Origin: Megaleporinus macrocephalus
Lineage: Eukaryota; Chordata; Actinopteri; Characiformes; Anostomidae
Direction of reading: 5' to 3'
Assembly: GCA_021613375.1 (NCBI GenBank)
Contig: CM038703.1
Location: forward strand, 22,618,194 to 22,682,193
Length of the DNA stretch: 64,000 nucleotides
Positions 28,855 to 38,420 of the stretch are shown here, piece after piece (within the stretch, counting starts at the first letter, position 1; the number at the start of each line of letters is the position of its first letter). The translations under genes were made by a program, and so were the position numbers. The notes beneath the pieces are model-generated. The model had not been told where the DNA came from, ran no database searches, and saw nothing but the letters and a program-made list of their open reading frames with translations.

Positions 28855-31217
28855 GCATGTTTGTGTGTATGTGAATGTCTGCTCCTCTCAGCTGATATTA
28901 CACTCAAGGCCACACAATGGAATGCCAACAAGTCCTCCAACAACTGTACTACATTTCGTAGAACCTAGTAACAGCCTAGAAAACATCAGCAAAAAAACAG
29001 TCTGAGCTTTGCAGTTGAAATGCAGGTGTCACAAACTCACAGCTGTGGCCTTATATAAATATATAACAGATTGCCGGCCATTTCTTAAATACATGGAAAA
29101 CAACACACCAGATCAGATCAACTGCTGACCACCTATTACACAGTGTATTGACATTTCTTCTAGGTAGAGTTGAAGACAGTATATAGATAGTATAATCTCA
29201 ATAATAAAGCAACAGCAATAGAACAAGCAGCAACTGAGCCCGAGGTCAGCATAACAAATGGCGAGCATTGTCTAAAGGGGTATTAAATCCTTAGGATTGT
29301 GTTCTCCGAATTGATGGAGCTTCACCCAATACCTTTGGGATGAGTTGCCGCTTGTGATCCAATCATCCAACATCAGTACCGGGTCTCACTAATACTCTTG
29401 TGACAATTAAATCTTCACCCCACTATTTTCCAACATCTAGTGTACATTTTGTTACTGCAGCAAAAAAGTAAGGAATAATTAGACTATTAAGATAAGCAGT
29501 TTTAAGAGAGAGATGAATAAAAGTGTGAGCCCACTTACTGCATTTCCCTTATAGTTAATATTCAAGTATGTAAGGCAGTAAAATAGCCTAATAAGTTCTA
29601 AAAACATTCTGAAAAACATGCTTATAAAACTAGACCTGGAGCACAAATCCACATAGCCTAAAACAGACTAAATTCTAATATTCAATCTAAAGTCTTTAAG
29701 ATAAACAGACACCGTGTTGGATGTCAGCTAGCTAGAGAAAAAGAAAGAAAGTTTTGTGAAATACTTCTGCTGAAATAGAGTAAAAGTGTTTCCGCTGAGC
29801 GAGCGCCGATAGGCAAATTGCATAGGTTTTAGGAGGGGGTGCTGTAAAGGAAATGGTCAGAATTCCAGGGGAATGCCACTTAGCTTAAGAGAATGTGGAC
29901 GTGTGATGGCACGTCGCATTACCCGTCCAACCAGTTCTGCTCTTGGCACAGATGTGTGGAGAGAAGAAGACAGTAGAGGAGGATGGTGAAATAGGTTAAA
30001 AGGCAGCACACATAAACACACGTTCTACCAGTCCAATGCTAAGAGCAGTGAATCACCCCACTCAGACTGAAGTAGAAACACACTCTTCACCGACCCTAAT
30101 CTACGCTCAGCCTGAACGGAAAACATATCAGTGAATCATTGCCAGGTTATGGCCTGGAAAGTAGCAAGAATTTGTGTCTATTTTTGGCCTTTATTACTGA
30201 TTTCTTTCTTCATTAAGGTGCTATTTCAGTCAGCTTTCTCTATGACTGCTTTTATTGCTATATAATGACTCCAGCGTGAAAACTGCACTCTCAAAAGGCA
30301 ATGCGTGCTTATGAAACTAAATTATTTATGGTATTTGTCCACAAGAGCTTGAAGCAATAAATATGTGAAGGGACTTTATTATAAACAAACGTCCAAACAC
30401 ATCTGGGCTGCTGTTTTCTGAAGTCTGCACATCTCACATTCCTGCCGCAGACACTACAAGTCTAGAAGGCTTTGAATTTAGGCAAACGACAAAAACACAA
30501 ACAGACAAGAGTGAGTCCACATCTTTAACACATTCAGCAATGGAAAGTGAATATGCAAGGCCATTTGTCAATGTTTAACACTCAGGTAGAGGTTTTTCCT
30601 TAAAGTTATGCAAATGCATGCCACAAAAACTTGGACGGTGCTGAATAACAGCTACACACACTCGTGCGAGACTACTCTTTGTTATGACTGGTTCATAACG
30701 GGTGAGTAAAAAAGTAAAATGTTAAAAAAACTAACAAAAAAAAAAATTTACCGTACACTAGAGGAAGAGGTGCAAATAAACCACTAGGAAAATACATTTA
30801 GCAAAAGAGCAAGGGTAAATGTCCACCATGATCTATGGAGAATGTGCAAATGAAGGATGAACAGTGAAAGAGAGAGCACTCAACCCATGAACTTTCTTGA
30901 GCACTGAATAAATACCTTAGGCAGTGTTGCATTCATCAAACGTTCCTCACAGTAACTCAATAAGACACATTTTGTACAGATATTAGGACATGTGTGTACA
31001 GCAACCATGCACAATCTACCATTTTACATTAGGAATGTTAGTTTAATGCTAGTGCAAAACAAACAGTCATCATTATCTCTGGACTTAACTGAATTGTTTT
31101 CAAAATCCATGAAATGTTGTTATCCCAGCCTTTTTACTTTTTATTTGTCTTCCTGTGAACAGTCTTTTAGAGAAGTACTGTAGAGCTGAGCAGACCTAAT
31201 CGCCATGAAGCAAAACT

Positions 31218-31219
<2 letters not shown>

Positions 31220-31248
<29 letters not shown>
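31220..31248. repeat. (CAA)n microsatellite
   Basis: About nine perfect CAA units followed by an A run. Confidence 0.93.
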
Positions 31249-31493
31249 AAAAAACCACAAGAGACTGTGTCACATCACTGTCTCCTTTCAGGTGATCCTC
31301 TCTCCCTCCATATCTCTGTACACCTCTGCCCAAGCTTGACCGTCACTACTTGTGGAAACTTCAGCAGTTTTATTTCTGTTTTAACAGAAGCCAGAAAATC
31401 ATCCATTCCATTCCAGAGCAGGACGCTTCTGTCTCACGACCTGCTGACTCTGCAGGTCAGAGACAGAGACAGAGACACAGAAAGAGAGCTTAC

Positions 31494-31631
31494 CTTTCAG
31501 GTTTTTGGGGTTGTTCTGCTTGGTTCGTGGCATTTTCCGTTTTTCCTGCCCAGTGCGGCTCACTTAGTGATGCATCATAGGAAAGGATGCTGACCGGAAC
31601 GCCAGTGTTCCGGGAACGGAAAGGCTGATTC
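31494..31631 (-). CDS. start exon of a minus-strand gene; protein begins MPRTKQNNPKNLK (zinc-finger-factor-like leader)
   Basis: On the minus strand a pyrimidine-containing acceptor (..ctcttgcgtaccag|ga) opens a 138-bp exon, and a near-consensus donor (ctgaaag|gtaagc) closes it after 31494. Translation starts at 31533 with a good context (A at -3). Thirteen complete codons are followed by one base, so the intron is phase 1. A 4-codon upstream ORF (31564-31578) ends 30 nt before this ATG. Short leader exons of this kind, with a conserved basic R-x-K-Q motif followed by a proline, are known in zinc-finger transcription factors such as the SALL, FOG, BCL11 and TSHZ families, where RRKQ recruits the NuRD complex through RBBP4. 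Here the motif is RTKQ, even closer to the histone H3 N-terminus. The exact family is not identified. The remaining coding exons are not in the window as far as I can see. Confidence 0.6.
31564..31578 (-). other. upstream ORF (Met-Met-His-His-stop)
   Basis: Two tandem ATGs are followed by CAT CAC TAA within the same exon, 30 nt upstream of the main start. Such short upstream ORFs commonly reduce translation of the main frame; that effect is inferred. Confidence 0.5.
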
Positions 31632-33252
31632 CTGGTACGCAAGAGAGATACACATTCTTAACAAAAAAGAACACAAGGAAAAAAATCCTGCAAAAGACGA
31701 AGATCACCTACAGTCTGAACCCAACCAGTCTAACAAATCAGGTCCAAAATTAACTGAAACCTGAGAATCACCAACCAGACTCCTAATAAAGGCACCTGGT
31801 AAGTAACCTTCACCACATTGCCCTATCCCTGTGTCCATTCCACCACAGTTCTCACACAGCCACTGTTAATAGTACAATACATTTGCATTTAGGTATTCTT
31901 TACACTACAAACCAGGTATATTAGATACAATACTATTGAGTTTATATGGTCGGGTTTATTGTTTGAATGACTTCTTACACTAACGTTACATGAGTTTGAT
32001 CATCACCCTGCTACAGCAATCACATTCCATCACATAAACAGGCATTGGGAGCATGATGTTTTGCGAGTGGCCTTCTTCTGAAAGGTTCCGTGTGAATCTT
32101 TAACACAAACCACGTTCTGGCTTTGGGGTTTTTTGTGTGTGTACAACCTTCTGTGCTTTCCTCTTACTTTTACTGTCATGGTCATTCAAATGCCCAGTCT
32201 AAATCTCCAGAACCACTAGGAACTGGGAACTCCTCTTGTTTGGTCTATGTTGCCATGTCAATTTAGGACAATTCCACAACCAAATTCTGCTGATGTCTGC
32301 ATCCCAGGCAGCCACTCAAAGTTAACGAAAAGTCCACATTATCCACAGTCTGCATGTCTGAGAGTCCAGAGAATTCTGCAAATTTAGAATGGGCAAGGGT
32401 TCCCTCTGTATGATTTATTTAAGCCTATGGTGCAGCGAAACTCATATCACGACCAACTTTCATGCAGCGTACTGCAATCTGTCAGCATGACCATATGCAT
32501 CATATCAGCCTTCATTTTTAAGTACACGGTGCACTGACATTCTACAACTGAGGTTATCAATGACTAATCAACTTTGCCAACTAATCATTGCAGTCCTGAT
32601 CTCAGGTCAGATCTCTGTAGCTTGCTGTTCTTGGAGAGGTGCAGGTAGAATGTGTCAGCCACAAACGTCAGCCCTTCACTACGTCCAAACAGGGCCCATG
32701 GTGACGAAGGGCGCCCACAATACACCCTTGTCTCTGCCCCGCCGCAAGCCCTGCAGGCTAGAGCCCGTGGCTGCTGGAGAGGCTTCTATCTCAGCTCACC
32801 GCCGCGTGAAAAGGCTCACACACTGCATATCAAAGCGTCAGAGACATGCAAATCAGAAAGGGCAGTCCTAGCAAGGGCGTCTAATGAGTTTTCTGCAGCA
32901 GCGGATTCAGGAGACCCACTTTTCAGCTCCCATGCAAAGCGCACAAAGCAAGGGGCAGTGAGGCAAAAGCAGGGGCTCCTGTTCTAAATGTTACCAAACC
33001 TCAACCACTTTTTCTGTTCACTTTAAAAAAAAAAACACGGTCTCTCCAAACACCAAAGCAGGGCTTGATTTAGCAGCAGTGTGAGATATAAATGCAAATG
33101 AAACCAGCACCTGTGTACTGGGGTCAGGTGAACGGAGCCTCAACAACGGGCACTGTGCAGTGAATCTGGCAGATGATGGAAGGTTTTGGGTTTTTAGGGG
33201 GGTGTTTTTTGGCCTGCATGGTTTCTGCCTTCAGCTGTACTCTATTGTTGCA

Positions 33253-33253
<1 letters not shown>

Positions 33254-33299
<46 letters not shown>
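33254..33299. repeat. (GA)n microsatellite
   Basis: About 22 pure GA units followed by a purine-rich stretch. Confidence 0.96.
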
Positions 33300-33302
<3 letters not shown>

Positions 33303-33793
33303 AAAAGAAGAGGGGGGCTGACTGGCAGACCCTCACTGCCTCGCCCAAAATCATTCCTGCACCATGCAGCCTCCTTCACAAACGTTTCGATTTGGTGATG
33401 TTACATAACACTTACTACAAGTGCACACGGGGCATGTGCGCTTCTACGGCAATGACATCACCTCCCAGCATCCAGAGGAAACGCAAGGCTTGTACGAGGA
33501 CTAGTGAGACGCAAAGAGACTCATCACACTCACACAAAACACAAACGCCCAGTTAGACCGGCTCGGCCCCTCCAGGACGAAATGACCCCGAAAGCAGAGG
33601 TTGGAGGGGGTCAGTCAGTCAGTCTGACAAAACCTGACAGACTTCAGTGTCGCGTGACAGCAAAACGAGACGCTAGGCGTGGAGAGGGTCTGACACACCA
33701 ACAAACACAACAATTGTTTTGTCTAAAGGGGAGACCGCTTCACTAAGAAACTGTCTCCCACCACATTCAGCACTATAATCTCCCCACAGCCTG

Positions 33794-33800
33794 TATAAAA
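33794..33800 (+). promoter_or_regulatory. TATA box (TATAAAA), plus strand
   Basis: TATAAAATAG lies about 200 bp before the candidate start codon at 33993, giving a plausible start of transcription near 33825 and a 5' UTR of about 170 nt. TATA boxes are not usual in CpG islands, so it may be fortuitous. Confidence 0.35.
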
Positions 33801-33992
33801 TAGCGCTAGCTGCTTCGGATAGCACGCATTAGCGCGGGCGCTGCTGCTGCGAGGCACCACGTGCTAAAGCCCAAAGGGGCAGTAAAAACATCGTCTGACA
33901 ACGAGGTTAAGGACGCGGTGCCAAAAGAAGCTGGTGCCAAACGAAGGTGGGAAGTGACTATATAGCTGGCGTTAAAAGCCTCCAAGACAGAC

Positions 33993-34144
33993 ATGAGCAG
34001 GCAACAGCAGCAGCAGAGGGAGGAGCCGGGGAAAACCCCTGCGAGTCCTCCGCAACAGGACGCCAAAACACACTTCTTCACATCGAGCAAAACGCCTTTT
34101 AAATCCCCAACACTGCCCAAGAACGCAGCCGTTATGAGGAGCAG
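33993..34144 (+). CDS. candidate first coding exon, plus strand, unknown protein (starts MSRQQQQQREEPG)
   Basis: The ATG has G at -3 and an in-frame stop lies 27 bases upstream. The 50 complete codons give a Gln/Pro/Lys-rich, probably disordered segment with 'KTPFKSP' and 'SPPQQD' stretches, which look like phosphorylation-type sites. The frame ends at a good donor (gagcag|gtacct), phase 2. If the donor is ignored the frame runs into a stop at 34170. A strong acceptor at 34710-34711 could supply exon 2. I do not recognise the family. Against it: the minus-strand gene starts in the same island, so this may be an overlapping antisense transcript or chance. Confidence 0.35.
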
Positions 34145-34179
34145 GTACCTCACACAGAAAAAGCGCTAGCTTAGCTTAC

Positions 34180-34400
34180 CTATCGCGCCAGAGTGATTCT
34201 TCGGCAACACTCAAGCTCTGCTGCGGGCTTGATAAACATTACACACCACACACACACGCGCGCATACACACCACATTAAAATGCTGCAGACGTCTACTCC
34301 AAAACAGAGGCGTTCCGGTGAGCTACAAAACACGGGCCGGCTCGGCTCGGGAAATCATTTTGACTCCTAGTCTCCCACCGGCCGGAACATGAGTTTAAAA
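34180..34400 (-). other. candidate non-coding first exon, donor after 34180 (minus strand)
   Basis: The minus-strand sequence gcgatag|gtaagc is a near-perfect splice donor with its exon side at 34180. The upstream limit is unknown; the right-hand coordinate is a guess. It would splice to the acceptor at 31632. Confidence 0.4.
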
Positions 34401-34601
34401 GACCTGCTCAGTGGCTCGGAACAACTTTTCAAACTGCGCCGAGCTCCAATGCTAAACAGCTTGTTTGCTCCGTATCACGGTCGCACAAACAGCGGCAGCT
34501 ACATGAGCACATTATGGCCACTGAGCACCAAATAAAACCGCCATGTATCTGAATACGGCAACACAGAGAAGCGCGTGCTGTTTACAGCCGTTGGTACTTA
34601 C

Positions 34602-34700
34602 AGGTGCAGTCCTAAGTGTTGTAGAAATGTCTACTATCATACACCTTAACGGTCAGAGGGAAAGGTCTGGGCTCTTTTTTTCTCTCTACCCTCTCTCACT
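34602..34700 (-). other. candidate alternative first exon, donor after 34602 (minus strand)
   Basis: Minus-strand gcacct|gtaagtacc has the full GTAAGT donor core. A transcription start 30-100 bp below the CRE and GC box would give a first exon of about 100 bp. The right-hand limit is approximate. Confidence 0.4.
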
Positions 34701-34711
34701 TTCTATTGCAG

Positions 34712-34781
34712 GAAACCGACAGGCCCACTGACGTCAGCGGGGGTCCCGTCTCCGCCCCCTAACCAGAGGAAGTGCGGGTAG
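34712..34781 (+). other. candidate second exon for the plus-strand transcript
   Basis: A long pyrimidine tract and 'ttctattgcag' make a strong plus-strand acceptor. Joining in phase 2 to the exon ending at 34144 keeps the frame open for 23 more codons (R-K-P-T-G-P... ..R-K-C-G) to a TAG at 34779-34781. A donor-like 'cgg|gtaggg' at 34777 could instead carry the frame on. This piece overlaps the CRE of the opposite promoter. Confidence 0.25.
34729..34736. promoter_or_regulatory. palindromic CRE (TGACGTCA)
   Basis: A full consensus site for CREB/ATF factors, inside the CpG island and 16 bp from a GC box. Position fits promoter use by the minus-strand gene. Confidence 0.6.
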
Positions 34782-35230
34782 GGAGACTCGCGAAGGACGA
34801 CAAAACAAGACCGAGAAAGCTGTCGTTTTCGTCGCGTTCCTCCTCATTCACATATTGGTTTACTCGCTGTTGAAACCAGCGACGAGACTGGCGGACTAGA
34901 AGCGCGCAGCTCTTCACAAAAGCCAGGCCAGCCAGCGGTTTATGAGCGTCGTTGTTCGGGGTGCCCCTTCGACGCCCCCCCGTTCTGTGCACATAGTTTA
35001 GGACTGACGGTTTTCCCGGAGGTTCCTTGTTGTCAGGTCACGTTGTGCCCCTCAGCTAGTGCCTGGGCTTTCCCTCACAGACCTCACAAAACAATGGCGA
35101 ACTGAGCCGTGGCTTTGAGAGTGCTCCAGCTCGGGAGGCGAGAGTTTACGTGGCGAAGAGTGTTGACGTGAAGCGGAGGAGGCTAATTTATACGAGCACG
35201 GAGTCGGTTTAACGAAGCGCCTACCTTTAG

Positions 35231-35699
35231 CATCGACGTCACATCAGCTTCGGTAAATGTGGAGTTTCAGTGAACTCATGCACGTCCAAAAATAAAGTGT
35301 TCGCTTGTTTTCTATGGCCTGCAAGCTCATTTACTGCGTTCAAATCCATTAAAATAGATAAAACGCTGAGCAAATAAATAAAAATACTGATAGCAAACAT
35401 CCTAATCTGTAGTGTCTTTAGCATATTTAATTAAGTACATAACACTGTAAATAAATGTATTTAGAGTTACAGCATTGCATTAATATTGAGTTGCCTATTT
35501 TATTATTATCAGAAGACAATTATATATAAGGTAAAGTTTAAAAAATAAACAATGTAAAAGACAAGGAAAAGAATATAGATGTACAACCTTAAGGAAATCT
35601 GATATATGATGATGTATGTAAATATATATAAAGGGTCAGTCAATTTTAAAATATATGTACATATACGTCTATTTATGTATCAAATATATGGATTACCCA
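35231..35699. other. AT-rich intergenic sequence
   Basis: CpG-poor DNA immediately beyond the island. Nothing gene-like is seen. Confidence 0.5.
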
Positions 35700-36190
35700 T
35701 ACACACCCACCAGCCACTTTATTAGGTACCTTGTTCGAACCTTGTCCATTTGATTAGTTCCACTGACCATATAGCAACTGACCCCCACAGGACCACCACA
35801 GTGCAGGTATTATTTGGGTGGTGGGTCATTCTCAGGGCTGCTGTGACACTGATATGATGGTGTGTAAGTGTGTGTTGCACTGGTGACAGTGGATTAGACA
35901 CATAAGTGCGGCTGGAGTTTTTAAACAGCGACTGGTAACTATCTCTCTACATGCACAACCTGGACCAACAAAGTAGGAGTGTCTAATAGAGTGAACAGTG
36001 AATGGACACAGTATAAAAAAACTCCAGCAGCACTACTGTATCTGATCCACATTCAGCAGCACAACACACACTAACACACCACGTCAGTGTGTCACTGCAG
36101 TGCTAAAAAGTGATTCACCACCTAGATAATACCTGCTATGTAGGGGTACTTTGGGGTCCTGACTGCTAAAGGACAGTTATAAGTATCGCT
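35700..36190. mobile_element. palindromic non-autonomous element, copy 1
   Basis: The left half contains 'gtggtgggtcattctcag', 'gtggattagacac' and 'ggctggagtttttaaac'. The right half contains the inverse order: 'aaaactccagcagcact', 'gtatctgatccac' and 'gtgattcaccacc'. The element is therefore one long imperfect inverted repeat of about 490 bp. Related copies lie at 46930-47510 and 62545-62965. I believe this family is common in characins and catfishes, from memory and not checked. It encodes nothing. Confidence 0.75.
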
Positions 36191-38079
36191 GTACAGTTAT
36201 AATTGTTGTTTTTTTGTGTTTTTATATATATTTATATTTAAATGTGTTATTTAAGTCATTTTCATTCCTTTTCATTTATTTAATGTTTTAATGATTTCAT
36301 TTCTTTCTGAGTTCAGGTTTAGTCATGTGGCTGTTATACTTAAATTGAAAATAAATTAGTGGTGTTTGCTGACATCCAATGCGGATATTTTTAACAGCCA
36401 AAGCACTGCATACATGTATTTACCAATGCAAGAGAAATGACCCTTGCTCTACTGGAGGACTCACCGCTGCCCATCACAAAGCAGCCAATCAGTTTCCTTC
36501 TTTAAACCTGAGCTCCTGCCAGGAGATAATTTAAAACAGAAACAGATTCTACTTTGTTAGCTCTTTTTTTTTACTAATTTTGCACAGCCTGCTAAAAAAA
36601 CTCATTTTTTATGACCAGACAACTGCAATGGCCTGTATTCATGGCACTATACAGTATATACTATGACACATGATTATAGAAAAGAGATAGCAAAGAGCTA
36701 GAAATTATATTTCTCAGACCAGATATATTGAAATTGCTATGCTGCACCATTATTTGCAAGTGATCAGATTTGATTTGTGTGTTCACATATTACCAACCCT
36801 GACTGCAAGTGTTTCTGTAGTACTAATGTAAGCATCAGTAAATACATAGCAAATCCCAGTACTGGATTCAACACTGTCATTATTTGTTGCGCTGCGAGTG
36901 ACACAAAGAACAGTTTGAAACCCAATTTCATGTGTTATTTGCTGTCTAGACTTTCAATTATCAATATGCATACAATGTGCATATGGCAAAAATCAGATTT
37001 GGCCTTGCAGTCTAAACAAGACCTACATCACAGATACATAGCAACAATATAGACTTTACATGGAATGCTGCAAATGATGATAAACATCAGGGACAGTCTG
37101 CAAGCCATTTGTAGCCTTCTCAAAATACACAATGAAAGAGAGCAATGCAGCTCTATGCGTCTAACAATATGTCGTGGGGCATCTGCGTTCAGCAGTGACA
37201 CATCAGCTAATGAAAAAGGTCAGAGCATTCCGGTCCTGAGAATATAAATAGTGTTTTAATGAGCACGGTAGAGGTGACTGTCTCTTCTGTCCTCACTGCT
37301 TCCCTCACTTATAAAGCCCATAGGGAGAGAATATGTATGTGCAGGTGACAAGGAATAGGTACCAAACAAACGGCATCACACTGAAGGCTGCTGCTTTCAG
37401 GCTTGTTTTTTTCTTAGCAGATTTCTTCATAAAATTCAAATCTAATAACCCTGTTGCTGTAGTGTCGAGCCATGTTCTTCTTCATCTTCAAGGCAACCAA
37501 AAGTCTTTGTAACACCGCTGTTAGCTTGACAGTTAAAACAAGTCTCTGAGGATTCTTGTTAGACACCACAGTCTCTGACAGAAAGCATTATAGATTAAGC
37601 AGCAGACATGGAGATCTTGATATTTGATCATTCATTATCATTGTCATTGTTGTTATTGTTGTCATATGAGTTTAGGTTTTGCGTGAGCTTCTGGCTCTCT
37701 CGTGTTGGACGTGCTAACGGCGTGGGGGGAGATGTTCCATTCAGAGGTTGCCTCTATGACAGCTTCCCGCCTGCACACCCTCAAGCTCTCCATATTGAGA
37801 CACTATGTGACTCACACTTTCAACCACTGCCATTAACAAAATGGCATCCTGCAACTGATGTCAGTGCTATGCTCTTACTCACAAAGTTTTGCAAATAAAT
37901 AAATAAGGAAGTGTGGAAAAAGTTTCTTTTATTAAAGTGTGTCATCCAGTGCAAATAAACTGTTTGTTTAATTGGTTACATTTAACTGGCTTGGCATGTA
38001 AGGGCTTAACGTCATATTACAATAATACCCGGTTTAAAAACCACAGTGCAAAATGTAAATAAAAACAGAATGCAATGCT
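36191..38079. other. non-coding sequence with a possible regulatory block
   Basis: No exon supported. The stretch at 37060-37330 is repeat-free, balanced in composition and contains several TAAT cores; it may be a conserved element. The rest is AT-rich. Confidence 0.4.
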
Positions 38080-38420
38080 ATGCAACATATCAAAGAATAT
38101 ACAAAAAATGTTTCTCAGTGTAAAATAGCAAAGAACTTGGAGGTTTCATCATCTACAGTACATAATATTAATAAAAGATTCATAGAAATATATTTGTATG
38201 CTGAAAACCAATATTGGATGGATAACAGCAACATATGCTACCGTTCAGACAACGTCATTTTCACAAAATGTCTTGTTTATTTTAAAAAGACGATGCTAAA
38301 CCTCATTCTGCATATATTACAGCAGCACTCCGTACCAAAATCACTTGTGTGCTAAGCTGGCCTTCCTGCAGTCCGCTCCTGTTATCCATTGAAAACATTT
38401 GCAGAATATGAAGCAAAAGA
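38080..38420 (+). pseudogene. Tc1-like transposase relic
   Basis: The translation 'VSQCKIAKNLEVSSSTVHNI' followed by 'NKRF' matches the first helix-turn-helix of Tc1-like transposases. After a stop and frame changes the segment at 38350-38400 reads close to 'WPSCSP...IEN', the conserved block near the third catalytic residue. The central DDE region is deleted, so only about a quarter of the protein remains. Confidence 0.75.

Larger units (their letters stand above)
31632..33990. other. presumed first intron of the minus-strand gene
   Basis: No coding exon is seen. A GA array lies at 33254-33299. The GC-richer stretch at 32640-32900 includes a minus-strand donor-like site (cgcggcg|gtgagc, exon side ending at 32800), which could mark a further alternative 5' exon. 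The CpG island begins at about 33400. Confidence 0.45.
33400..35230. promoter_or_regulatory. CpG island promoter
   Basis: CpG dinucleotides are frequent throughout, then fall sharply to the AT-rich DNA after 35240. The island holds a palindromic CRE (34729-34736), a GC box (ccgcccc at 34752-34758), minus-strand donors at 34602, 34180 and possibly 35224, and a plus-strand TATA box at 33794. It is most likely the 5' end of the minus-strand gene with additional plus-strand transcription. Confidence 0.75.

Noticed and set aside
33806..34153. 115-codon minus-strand frame in the CpG island
   Set aside because: It starts on the intron side of the donor at 34180 and its Cys run mirrors the CAG repeat of the opposite strand.
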